64,000 nucleotides of DNA. Source: Eleginops maclovinus. Taxonomy: Eukaryota; Chordata; Actinopteri; Perciformes; Eleginopidae. Each line of letters begins with the position of its first letter. The stretch's first letter is position 1. Below are positions 36,701 to 49,099 of this stretch, piece after piece. Below the pieces are notes generated by a model, which did not search any database, was not told where the DNA came from, and saw only the letters and a list, made by a program, of their open reading frames with translations. The stretch lies in NCBI RefSeq assembly GCF_036324505.1, contig NC_086363.1:12290653-12354652 (forward strand). Reading direction: 5' to 3'. The position numbers and the translations under genes were made by a program.

Positions 36701-39700
36701 TTCTCGGTTAAAGGCAACACAGTTTGGATCTCTTGAAAGTGAGCTCCATCAACACACCAGCGTTTAGAGCTTATCGTGCCAAACGCAACAAAACATATCT
36801 TTGAGTTTATTACTTTCCGGCATCACTAAATTGAATAAAGGAAGCAGGGGACATGTGTTTGGGCGCCAAATCTCCTTAATTAATGTCATATTCATCCAGT
36901 TGTTGTAAAGAAAGTTCGCTCAAAACCACAAGAGTCGACCTCCTGGTGGCGCTAGATATAAATGATTAAGATTCATTCTCTGGGAAGCATGAATATCTGT
37001 GGAACACTTCACGGCAGTCTATTTTTATCGTTGTTGGTATATTTCATTCTCATCCAAACTGGTGGATTGCCTGACTGTCGGACAAACATCGCCATCTATA
37101 GAGCCATGTCTCTAGCGGGACTAAAAAATGTAAGGTCAGTGTTAACAGGTAATAACAACTATTATTTAGGGTTCAAGCAGATACACACGTTAACACATTC
37201 TTATATTGTAGACGAACAAATAAACTACTGCTTTACTTAATTAATTTAAGCTCCCATCACTAACAAACTAATATGTTTGTGTGTGTGTTTGCTTATCTCT
37301 GATTTATGGTTTAGTCAAATCGTCCTTCATACTGCAGCTCTGGATGAAGCTTAATGATTAACTTGGCCTTGAGGTCATGCCTGCGTCTGCCAGGTGCAAA
37401 TCTGCTTCCAAGTTAAACAAATCTTCTCCAGTGTATTAGAAAACAAAGACATTTTGGACATTTCTCGCGAATGAAAACATTTCAATTGGCAAGAATTGAC
37501 ATGGCCATGAACATACACCGAGTGCTTGGTGTGCTTTTCTTTTAAACACAGTGAGGGGTCCGATAGCAGGAGTAGTACCATAGAGGAGAGGGTACCATCA
37601 TGATAGCTGTATAGGAACACAGGGAGAAAGCAGACAGGAAATCCAAAGCACTAAGTTGAAAGGAAACGGAAAGGCACAAGACCCAGACGAGTGAAGGATG
37701 CAAGGAAACGGAGCAGGAGGAAGACGGAGGTGGGAAAGAAAAGAGCTTGCCGGAAGGAAGCAGGGGTTGGAGGTCAATTGTTGCTCTTGTTAAAACCAGA
37801 TCAAACTATGTGTCTATTTTTTCCTGTGGTATTTATGGCTTTATACGTATGTGTGTGTGTGTGTGTGTGTGTGTCAGGAAGTTTGCTGTGGTATGCGGTC
37901 TCGGCTCAGCGTGAACCTTCAGTTCTGCTCATAATTCCAAATTAATTAATATAGAACATCAACTCGATGCTGGTCAGCCTTACTTCCCTCATTTATATCC
38001 TTTCATCTCCCTAAGAATACTTTAATAATTAAAGTTCTTTCGACAGTAATGGACTATTCCGTTATTATAAGTTATCAAATGTATATTCTTGTCGGAATTG
38101 TACACATTTCCTTGTAATGATCTGGCTTCATGACAAATTGATCCCCTTTTTATAATTGTGCGACCTCCTACTTTAAAGCAAGTCTGTATTATTTAAAAAC
38201 TGTCCAAATCATGTCACTACATCTGGTGTTGAAAAAACTTGACCAATGGTGTCTGACTAATGGCCATGTTTAATCTTGAGCTGTCATGTATGTGTTGGCT
38301 TTACAATACATGTTTCAAGCCATGTTTACGTAATATTACTCAGAGTATCGTGTTGCTGCATTCATTTAACTATAATATAATCAATTGATCTTCCAGAGGC
38401 GTGAGACGTGCATTGACCTTACACTACGGTAGGCAACTAAACTGATCTGACAGCCCGACTGTTATAGGAAGTTCAGCTGAGTTTTGATAGATGACGCTAA
38501 ACTGATATTTAACAGTGTTGACAGTAAGCAGAGATTTGCTGCACCCTCGGTCAGTTGTACTAACAGTAGCTTCTCACCCCGTAATAACTCTTTATCCTCT
38601 AGTGGGGGAGAAACGCAGAATGTGCTGATTCAGATGTAACTTCCTGTCACAACAAAGAGGGGCATTCATTCAGACATCTGCAAGGCCACAAGACTGACAG
38701 CCATATTAAAACGCACATATTCTGCTATCATTTTCCAACAGATGTACTTCATGTTGTAGCGGCACTTTTGTTGTCAAGATTGAGTAAAACACCACAAAAT
38801 GCCTCGAGGTATTGCAGTGTGATAGTGTAGTCTCATTTTGACACAGTTCTTTGTTAGCACACTTCAGATTATGTTATATAAAATTGACTTTGCTTAGTCT
38901 ATTAAGCTACACAAAACAAACATGACTGAACAGATCAAAATCAGTAGTGGTTCATTCCTATGTTGCATCAGATTGCAATTGTAGATGACTATCTTTAAAA
39001 AATAAGGGCTGCACTTAATATGTTATAAACATTTGTAGTCTTTGCATAACTCTAGTATGTATCATCCACACCATCATTAAGTTGTGTAATGGTAATTATA
39101 TTGTCGGTTGATTCACCCCTCAGAGAGTGTGAACTGTAAACGGTTTCAATGACAGCTGGGTATTCATCCTAACTATAATTAGCTCTAATGGTTCATGCTG
39201 TATCAGCAAGGCTACGCTAGCCTAAGCTAACTAATAGGGGTAAAGTGTAAGCTGAGATGAGCTGGCTGTGTGAGGCTGCTATTCTTAGTCCCTACTGCTT
39301 CCTCATTAGCTGACTGGCTGGGAATTCAACACGCTGCTGTCTCGGTGGGTTCAAAACATACTGAATACTCAATTTTTGAACAACTAATATCTCTCTTAGA
39401 TGAGATGAATCCAAGCCAAAATGCAAAGACGAAATGTGTCTTTTTCAACACTGCTGCACACAAACCTCTTCACAGCACAATCCAGCTTGTTCTTCTCACG
39501 CTATCTTACTATTATAATCCAATATAATATTTTTATGAGCGATGCTGTTATGAAGCATAACGTCACTGATAAACAAAGTGCAAAGGGCACAGCTGTAAGT
39601 AAAACCTTGAGCAACACACGCTAAATCAAGATTAGTAGTTTTGTTGGAGCGTGTTGGCCAGGTTTGGAGACTTGTGCTGACAAATGACCAGATTGCTTAT

Positions 39701-42700
39701 CTTTTTAAACTCACTGATTTCCCTCCCTCTGTCCCTCTCTCTATCATACTCTCAGGACTGGCCACTACAATGTTCAACAGAACCAGAACGCACATCCAGC
39801 AGATGGATCAGGTCCTTCTGCTACCGAAGGCGGTACAAAAACCTCCACTACTGACCTACCGTCACTCCTGAACCCCAGTGTTGCCTCCAGCCCCAGGTCT
39901 CAGCCCTCCTTAAGCCCAAAGCCCGGCTCCAGCCCCCGACACAGTCCCAGTCCCAAATCCAGGCCCAGGCCACGGACACCACGTCTGCGCAGCAACTCTC
40001 AGGTAGGCCGCAGGGGACAAACGTTCATTTAGTGTGTTGGCAGCGTATTTTCCAGAGTTGATGTCGCTACATTAAGGGTACCCTAACGTGATCTTTTCTC
40101 AAAGTTTGTTTTTTTGGCAAGTTACATCACTATTGTAAGTCATTTTAAAATGACAGACAAACAACACCACGCAAAATATCAGGGCCAATTTCTGCATCAT
40201 AAAACCTTTGAATAATGTTATAGTCCTATTATTAATCTATTTTAGGACTCTATATTGTATGCTTTCCATACATAATAATGGTTGTATTTTCTTTCTTTTA
40301 CTTAATACGGTTACAATGTGGTGCGTAACTATTTATTTGTTTGGCCCTCATATCTCTCAGTAATTTACAACTCTTGGGTGGATCTGTTTTCACTGTGATT
40401 GCTTAAAGGAGGAGCACTGCCTACCAACATTTACACTCAGTAATAACGCAACAAACCAACCTAAATGAAATGCCTTTTTTGGAAGAGGTTGAATGTCTGT
40501 TAAGGTGTTTTATGTTAAATGTGTGTGTTTTGTATATAAATGGGAGACTGTGTACACCCAGTGATAACGACATGTTCAGACTGCAGCTTTTTGTTTTATT
40601 TTGGTTCTTCACGTCTGACCTTTTACACATCTTCTGTTGAGGACAAAAACAAGATATGAAACATGAATGGGAACTGGAAACTACATTTTGAAATTCTCAT
40701 CTCATGCACGTACACGTCTGGCAGGACTCTCTGGACGAGCTGGAGATGGACGATTATTGGAAGGAGGTGGAGAATATCACTCGCTCAGGAGGGGGAGCAG
40801 GGAGGGGAGACGCAGGAGGAGAAGGGGAAGTGCAAGAGGAGGAGCAGCAGAAAATTCCTGAGGGTAGGATACGCATGGATAGAGCTGAAAGGGACATAGG
40901 TTTCCCCTTTTCTTTCAACTAGTAACACAGACGGTCATTAAACCTCATGTGTTTTTATTCTTGAGTCCACTTACAGAGGAGATGATGTAGTGGCCGAGTT
41001 TGATCACAGGCTAGTTTAGGCATGGTTGTGGTTCCAGACGTGCTGATTTTGAAATACAGGGCCTCTGGTCACCCATAAGTATGAGAAGTTGGGCATGGGA
41101 CAATATATAATTCATCACATAAATGCAGGTCACGATTGTATCCCAATAATCATTAAATGTGCTTAAAACTTAATAATGCCTCTAAGATGTACTGGATTTA
41201 CTCGACCTTGCATCACAGATTGGACACATACATTTTACAAACAATCTTAAATATGTTTTTGTAAATTATTGTTGTCCATCCAAAAATGACAGAGAAATCA
41301 AATAAAAAATCTATATGGTTCTTCTTCTTTTTTAAATAAATATATATATATATTAAAGGTGAAGGTTTTGGACAACAGCGATCCGGAGGGACTTTTTATT
41401 ACATTTCAAAAGTTGTTTATGAAAAATATTAGCTCTACGTTTCCTTTCAAAACAGGTATGCAATAATTGTATATATCTCTGAGTGTTATTCAGCATGTTG
41501 AGGAAGGCTATTGTTCTCTTGAGCAAACACTCTCTTCCTGTGTAGTTTGTCTTGCTGTTTGTGGTTACACCTTTCCCTTTCCTGCACCTGTACAACTGTT
41601 AAATAAATAAATAAATAAATAATTCAGCCCTTTAAAAAAACCAACCTGATATGTGCCATCTCAGGAACTATATGAAAACAATTTATTTCCGTTATCTTCC
41701 TCTCATTTTCTCTTCCAGAAGGCGAACAGGAGGAGGCGTGGCTTACAGAGGCAGGGCTAGCGCGGCTGTTTGATGACTCCCTAGCGGCTGACCAGGATCA
41801 GGTGTCAATCATCTTTCCCTTATTCAAATAGTTAGTCCAGGTTGAGTCAGAGTTTCAAAATGTGCAGTTCACATCTTTCAGTGAGCATAACGTGACTAAA
41901 GGCATCAGATATTCTATGTGGGTATTAAAGCTATTGACTCATGCCGGAGTTTTTTTTTTGATTGACAGGAAGAAGACAGCGCCGCGTTTCTGTCCACGCT
42001 CACCAGGTCGCAGGCGGCCGCGGTAGAGCGCCGTGTGACAACACTACAGCAGACGTTGCTACGGCGACGCAACCGGCAACATGTTCCTGATGTTAGAGAT
42101 ATATTCAGACCACCTGAAAAGGTAAGGGAAAAAACAATTTTAAGAGTAGGAACTAAAAAATGCCATGTACAGGTGTTCAGAAGTAGACTGTGACACTGGT
42201 TATAATTATTTTAATTTTAGTGTGTTTCATCAAACATTGAAGTCAGTGTTTCTGAAGTTTGAAGACCTCACTCGAAATGTTTCTCCATCCGGTCTTAGTT
42301 GAAAAAATTGGTACCATGGTAAATATGAAGCTAGAGCTAGCGGTCAGTTAGCCTGGCCTAGCATTAATGGCTAGCAATAATTTATTTGTCGAATTTTTAA
42401 ATATATATTTTATGACTTTATGTACAGTAATAAGGTATGTATCTTTTCAAGAATTATGTGTTTCTTACTCTCTTTTTTATACATATAAAAGGAAACAGCT
42501 AGCCTGGCTATGTCCAAAGTAAAAATCCAGCTATTAGCACGCAGTTAATAACACTATAAGATTAGTCATTGTGCTAAGTTTAGCTAACCAGATGCTTGTG
42601 AAAAAAGGAAGTTGTTAGTGTTATTTTCCTTTAATGATCTCTTCCCCCTTTGATAGCATGAGATGGAAAACATCACACCACAACACACACTTCATATATT

Positions 42701-45700
42701 TTCCTTTTTTTTGTGTTCACAACTTTGCTACATTTGTTTGTTTGTTACTTCTACTGTCTTGTGTTAATCAGTAACACATTGCTAAGCTATTTTTACACCC
42801 ACAAATACCTCTTTCTTACCTCAAAAATCAGGTCCCTTCAATACACCAGACAAACTGCTTTGATATTCAATGAATGGAACACCCGTGCATTGGTTTCGCT
42901 TGAAGTAAAATACCATACTTCTCCGATCAGCAAAATAAACAGTGTTGAAGAGTTTTGCACACATTTCTGCACTTGAACAGACAATTTGTCCACTAATTAA
43001 CAGACGAGATAATATGTAACATGAAAAAATGTCAAAAGGAAGGGGGGCTCATCGTAAATCTGTCACTGGTTGAACATTACACTGTGTGCTAATGTGTCTC
43101 TGTGTTGTGTTGCAGCACGAGGAGCCTACTGAGCTCAAGGGGGGAAGTGAGAACGGACAAAAAGATATCACTTCATCTGGTACGTGCAACATATTTTCTA
43201 AAGACACATGTTTAGTTGTCACCATGGAGAAGGACAAACTGAATCCCAAATAAACTTCTGCCTTTACACACACATGTTGGAAATACTATTTTAGAAAGTC
43301 ATGATTGTCCTGATGAAGTTTCATGCAGTCAAAAAAGATGAACTTAGTTCCTGTTTTTTAGTTTGAAGATTAAATATTGAAGTGCTAATATTGTAGCTTC
43401 ATTTTTCGCAATTTGAAAGCTACACAGCATCAGAATGCTAGACTTTCCTACATAATATTGTAATGTTTAACTATCCAAGTACATCCCTTTTTAAACTTGG
43501 GGGCAAAAGTCAGATTCATTCACCAAGGAGAAGTTATAGGTGCAGAAAAAACAGCAGGCTTCTCTTTCTTCCTCTTTGTGCTGCAGTGACTTAAACACTG
43601 TGGCATTTTCTCCAGAAAAACCCATGTAATTGCCTTTCTCTGTGTAAACATAACTTTATTCACAAGCACATTTGTACTGGACTACTAGTGTGGTCGTACG
43701 TTTTATTCTTTCTATGCATGTGTTACTGCAGAAACAGAGACAGAACTGAACGTTGAAGTAGCGTTTTCCGAGCAGGCGCTCTCTTACAGGGACAACCACC
43801 AAAGGGCAAAGGTCACCGCTAGCCCAAACTCACCTGACGACAAGCTTCCAGTGAGTCACACACCTGTACACACACAATGACTCAAAAGCTAGGTGCAAAT
43901 TCACTTCCTTTGCTGTGTGTGTGTGTTTGCTGATACACTGAGCCAATGGCGAAGCCACAACCAATCAGCTGCGTGCAGTGATTGAATGCACTGCAGGCAA
44001 TGATAGAAAGGTCAATTTTGCATTTAGTGCAGGGTTATAATAGTGACACTGACTATATATATATCTAATTCATTGTTGTTGGTCAATGATTACCAGAGAT
44101 AGGGATTTTGTTACTGCTGACTTTGCACTTTTAGGTTTAATAAAGTGTATTTGTTGATTCTAAAAACAGCTGACTTTGGGTGTTAGTCTGTACTGCCATC
44201 TGCTGGTTGAAGCCGTCCACTGTCCCATGTGTTCATAAAAGGGTTATATCACTTAAGCTTTCATTCAACCTTCAATATAAATGAATTTGGCACATATTTC
44301 CTCCCACTGTTACTGACGCCCCTCTGTCTCCCTTTCTCTTTTTTCCTCTGCAGAACTTTAAGCTCCTCCGAGATAAAACAGGTCAGACCAGAATAGGAGA
44401 TCTGTCTCCTCTGGATATGAAAAAGGTAAGTGAGGGAAATGATGATTTGTGGATGTAATTATGTGTCATGATTTAGATATGTTGCTTTTTAAAACTAATT
44501 GCAATGTATCATTCATCATATTTTATTCAGTGGTTTACTTCAGAGTCCATAGCCCTTTTTGAAACTTGTCTTTGTAGTTTTAAAATGTTTAATTTTACAT
44601 CTATCTTTCAGGCTAACTCTTTCCATTTTCTTAAAGATTTCTGGTTGTAAAGCTTAATTCTTCCACATTTTGGTTTGTCAATAGCCATTAGTGAACTTTT
44701 GGTGTATTTGACTGTTCCCATGTCCTTGCTTCATCAACAAGATGCTTGTCCTAGTATAATGATAACCACAATATCATGATTTATATGAATTACTTTATAT
44801 TGCCTTCGTGAGACAAATTGCCCTATCAAGAGTGACGTTTCTTTAAACCAGATACCATTTTATTTCATTGTCTTATAAATAGTTTTCTCTTTGTGATGTT
44901 CTGTCAGGTGCGCAGGCTGGTGCTTGTGGAGTCGACTGCTCTGTTTGACACAGCTGGGATAGACCTGAAGGCAGACAAACCTGTCAAAGTTAAAACTAAA
45001 GGTAAACACATCCAAACTGTATTGACACACCCGGACCTGCAGATAGACACGAACTAGGACACACAAAGGAACATGTGCAAAGTATTTAAAAAACCTAAAA
45101 TGATTTACAGATGGATTTTCTCTCCAGGTAAAGTTGCACTGTATTACATTTTTTCTCTTGAACTTAATATTTGTGCTTGTTTGTGTGCAGAGAGTGGCCT
45201 GTTTGGTGTTCCTCTTGCCACTTTAATGGAACAAGACCACAGGCGGGCTCCTGGGACCAAAGTGCCATTAATCCTGCTGAGGGTGAGTGAGCCCATCAGC
45301 CAATCACATCAGTCTGAGACAAGGACGATTCACCATTACAGCTATGATGAGAGGAATCTTTGTCACAGTAACTTAACGTCATGTAACGTTTCTATGTTTA
45401 ACCTGTGTATCCCTCTTTCTTATCCCTAGCTCATTAATCATATAGAGGAGGAAGGGTTGGACACAGAGGGGCTGCTACGGATCCCTGGAGCGGCCACTAG
45501 AGTCAAGGTTTGTTTAAGCATTTCAACACCATCACTACAGACGCGGTCACATGCCAAGATTGTGAGGTTTGAGGAAATAGCACAGCATTAGCAATAGCAT
45601 CAATCAGCAATCAGATTTTATTAGTCTTGCACCTTCATACTTCATCCAAGTGGTAATAAAATGTGCTTAACAGATTAAACAATTTAACAGTTTGACACGA

Positions 45701-46338
45701 ATGCATTAGATAATAAAAAAGAAAGATATAAAAATGTAGTAAAATGATTTTAAAGGCAGTCCTGTCAGTAATACCAGGGGAAACGTGATCTGTTAAATAA
45801 CAATAAAATAGAATCTTAAACATAATTACAACAAAGTAAATACAAATTGAATAGTATTTTACAACCTTATCACAAAAAAGTCAATGATTAATAGAATAAT
45901 AAAATAGAGAAACATTTTACAATTCAAATCAAGTAAATCATTATGAAAACAAGTGATTTTGAACTAACATTCATAAAGATTAACATTTTACAACTTGAAT
46001 ACAATAAAGTCAGTGACTCAAAATACTGATTTAATGAAAGGCGTGGCTGAAAATATAGGTTTGGGGATGATGTAGTGAGACCAAGCTTTCCTGTGTGTTT
46101 CTGTCCCAAAACCAGTCGCTGTGCCAGGAGTTCGAGTCCTCTTTCTACGACGGGACGTTTCCATGGCAGCAGTTGAAGCAGCACGATGCCGCCAGCCTTT
46201 TGAAGCTCTTCATCAGGGAGCTGCCCCACCCACTGCTGACTGTGGAGTACCTCCACGCATTTTTTGCCGTCAACAGTACGTGTGGCATCAGTTCATGAAG
46301 TATTGTGCTTGATTTACTCCCACATTATCCTGCATTAA

Positions 46339-46391
<53 letters not shown>

Positions 46392-49099
46392 TCCCCACTA
46401 AGAAGCAGCAGCTGCAGGCTTTGAATCTGCTCATCCTTTTGTTACCTCAGGCCAACCGGGACACTCTGAAGGTAAATGCACTCTCGTGTTTCACTTCAGT
46501 AAATAAATAAAAACCCCTTTGCTGATGATATTTGTTAAATGCATGTGTGTTTGCTCCCCCCAGGCATTAGTGGAGTTTTTCCAGCGTGTGATCGAGCACC
46601 AGGCCAAAAATAAAATGACTCTCAACAATGTCTCTCTCATCATGGCACCCAACATCTTCATGTTCAAAGGCTTCCGCTCCAAGGTGACTGAACAGCAGGA
46701 GTTCTCCATGGCAACCAGCACAGCCAACATCGTCCGGCTGCTGATACGATACCAGAATCTTCTGTGGACAGTAAGCATTCAGATCAGCGCTTTAAAAATG
46801 TTTTGGCTGAACTCAATGGAGACTGGACAATATTTCTCAATGCATCCTGATTTAGCATAGTTACTATTACACGTATTTATTAATGCTGGAGGATGGGTCA
46901 GTGTGTAACATGGTTATTAAATCTCCTGTTCACTGATTTATCCACAGATCCCCAAGTTCATTATGACCCAGGTTAGACACCAGAACATGGAAAGACATCG
47001 CAAGCAATCCAAAGACAGAGCCGTGAGAAAGCTGCTGAAGAAGATGACCACAGATAAACCGTCAGAGAAAGCTATTCCTGAGGTAGGAGCTTAAATGTAG
47101 GGGTCAGTGGATATTGATTGGAACCAGTGATGGTTTCAGAACCACAACAAAGGTTTAATTATTGCATTCAGAGGTTTTTTTCAGGTTTTCTAAAGATGCT
47201 CAAATGTTTTTTGTCATACTTTATGATGACACCGTAAATATAAAGGGAAATATTTCTTCATGGTGCTTTAAAATTGCTGTCAGAGGGCTCTTTAACACAC
47301 ATCAGGTCTTCCCATGTGTGCATTGAAAGTATTTCCTGAACATAAAGTGGATTTCGGAAATGATTAGATCTATTTTATAAAAATATCAGTTTTACTTTTG
47401 GACTTGACAGTGCTCTAGAGTCAGAAACATTTGCAGCCTGGACTCTAGTTCCACAAAAAAGAGCTATAATAATATTAATATTAGTTTGGGATAATCTTTG
47501 TCTTCAATTGTGTTTTAGAATTTGAGTGTCAACCTTGTTAATGAAGCTTCAGACTTTTAGGACAGCCCTAAAATTGACCATGTATGGCAGTGCTAGAAAG
47601 TTAAAATCGTTGGAACTAATTTTAAACCAAACACAGAATTATTATTTCTCAATGAGAAGTAGTGACATCTAGTGGTGAAGTGTTATGTGGGTATGTTGTT
47701 CTCCTGGTGCATTAATATAGTCTTTGGGTGCAATATGGGGGCATTAGGAGCAAAAAACAGGACAATAAGGATCATTCTGTATATACAGTATATTTGCTTC
47801 CACAGTCGTTTCTTGTGGACCCGATTAACAGGCAATCTTTTAATGCTGAAAGACATTTAAGCCAGGAATTATTAGCAGTTCTGTTTTCTTACCAATATAG
47901 TGGAGAGTGAGTAACCATGGCAACACTTGTCCTGCTCAGCTAAGTGCTTTTAGACCAAACAGAGTCTGCAGTTTATTAAACAGCAAAGCAGGAATTTATC
48001 CAAGTTCCTCATTCTTGCAGTGCAAAGCCCTGGTCTCATGTGCGTGTGAAATTAGTACAATGTTTCCTTTTAAAGCGTTTATGACATCATGATGGACTGT
48101 ATGTTTATCTTTCTCCCTCTCTGTTTGTCTCCGTCTGTTTTCCCAACCAGGAGAGCTCACAGGGATTTATTCGAGTTCAGGCGCCACAGTTCAGTAAAGT
48201 GTCCATGGCCGTTCAGCTCACTGGAGAGTTGCAGGCTGCTGATGTTTTAACACGCTTCCTCAGCCAGGACAGGTAATGTGTATACATGCAGCACTGTACC
48301 ATTACACACACTAGTTTATCTTGGAAATATAAGGCCTGACCTCTCTTCGTGTTGCCTTAAATCTGGGGTAGGCTGTATAATAACCTTTGATTTGACCATA
48401 TTGTAGTTTTGTTGGTTTGAGAAATGTATAGAATCCTCTTGGCAAAAAAAAAAAAAGGTAGAGTTGGCCAATCACAGGTCATTTAAGAGAGAGGCTTTTC
48501 TTTCTGTTTTCTCACAAAAAAGTAAGACGGATTCATTTACAAATGTAAAAAGAGTCTGACAATATCAGCTAGGCGTTACAGAAAATTACTGTTGCTATAG
48601 GTTTAGCCTTACAGTTGCTAAAGGGAATCGGCTGTAGCTAGCGTCCAGTTAAACTATTAGCAACAAAAGTGCCTATCCTAACTTTGAACTCTTTCTCTTT
48701 CTTGCTTTTTCTTTCTTCATCCCTCAGTTCACTGGCAGTGAAACGAGAAGATCTGTGTCTCTATGAGATTGGTGGAAACATCAGTAAGTCTTGCTCCTAC
48801 TACAATCTAATAATGTGAAGAATTGGTTTCCCCTGTCTTTAACCTGGCTAGTGAGCCAAGAGGGGGCAGGCCTGATGTAGGAAAAACGTACTTCCTGTTA
48901 CGAATGTAAAGGTTAGAGACAAGTGCAGTAATCAATCATTGTTGTAACTCCATTATGTGTCTCTCTCTGCCTCCCTTCCCCCTCCTCTCTGTCTGTTGTC
49001 CCCTCAGAGGAGAGATGTCTAGATGGAGAAACGTACATGAAAGACCTCTTCGAGCTGAACCCTGCTGCAGAATGGGTCATCAGAGCTGTGCACAGATAA
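32192..49099 (+). CDS. arhgap18: Rho GTPase-activating protein 18
   Basis: ARHGAP18 speeds GTP hydrolysis on RhoA-type GTPases and limits actomyosin contractility; in fish and human cells it is linked to YAP signalling. Exons: 32192-32328, 39756-40002, 40725-40863, 41719-41801, 41969-42121, 43116-43179, 43732-43850, 44354-44425, 44908-45001, 45191-45282, 45430-45507, 46116-46275, 46389-46471, 46564-46770, 46948-47082, 48151-48272, 48728-48783, 49008-49099. All are in phase, for about 710 residues (human 663 as I recall). N-terminal SQGVVLTGYH and DSLDELEMDDYWKEVENI match ARHGAP18 rather than ARHGAP28 or 40. The RhoGAP domain is about residues 375-576, with the arginine finger R417 in EGLLRIPGA, the HDAASLLKLFIRELPHPLL helix and NNVSLIMAPN. 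The tail ends YEIGGNIKERCLDGETYMKD and then LFELNPAAEWVIRAVHR. Exon 2 encodes an 82-residue Ser/Pro-rich insert. Exon 13 abuts a (GT)n tract. Confidence 0.96.
32936..33192. mobile_element. TTAA-flanked MITE in arhgap18 intron 1
   Basis: The left terminus TTAAGGAATACTTCAC and the right terminus GTGAAGTATTTCTTTAA are inverted copies with one or two changes, each carrying TTAA at the outer edge. This matches, from memory, an abundant teleost MITE type starting AAGGAATAGTTCAC. It has no coding capacity. Confidence 0.75.
33694..33732. repeat. (TG)n microsatellite
   Basis: About 19 TG units in arhgap18 intron 1. Confidence 0.95.
34690..34930. repeat. Dispersed repeat, GCTAAGCTAGGCTAACC type
   Basis: TTATGCTAAGCTAGGCTAAC and TATCAATCTTCTCATCTTAC, together with an inverted TTTCTTGCTGAGAGAGATCG segment, resemble a common fish repeat known from memory. 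Related fragments occur at about 39200-39235, 42330-42380, 42565-42610 and 48590-48670. No boundaries could be fixed. Confidence 0.45.
35297..35366. repeat. Palindrome framed by 18-base direct repeats
   Basis: GTGTGTGTTCATCACACA occurs exactly at 35297-35314 and again at 35349-35366. The 35 bases between them start at CTCTGTGG and end at CCACAGAG, and are nearly their own reverse complement. The structure could form a hairpin or cruciform. It is embedded in CA/GT-rich sequence. Confidence 0.85.
37849..37874. repeat. (TG)n microsatellite
   Basis: Short TG tract in arhgap18 intron 1. Confidence 0.9.
41601..41624. repeat. (AAAT)n microsatellite
   Basis: Six AAAT-type units in arhgap18 intron 3; a short alternating TA run lies at about 41340-41356. 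Confidence 0.9.
46342..46386. repeat. arhgap18: (TG)n microsatellite forming the arhgap18 exon 13 acceptor tract
   Basis: The TG run ends GTGTGT and is followed immediately by AG at 46387-46388 and the exon. The repeat therefore occupies the position of the polypyrimidine tract. The neighbouring exon is 83 bases, so skipping it would shift the frame inside the RhoGAP domain. Confidence 0.95.

Larger units (their letters stand above)
32329..39755 (+). other. arhgap18: arhgap18 intron 1 (7.4 kb)
   Basis: The largest intron of the gene, the usual place for first-intron enhancers. It contains a TTAA-flanked MITE, two GT microsatellites, a 70-base palindromic cluster and patches of the GCTAAGCTAGGCTAACC-type dispersed repeat near 34850 and 39210. 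No additional exon was recognised. Confidence 0.7.

Noticed and set aside
32192..49099. Assignment of the RhoGAP gene to ARHGAP28 or ARHGAP40
   Set aside because: The SQGVVLTGYH start, the DSLDEL..DYW block, the C-terminal LNPAAEWVI and the tmem244/tmem200a neighbourhood all point to ARHGAP18.
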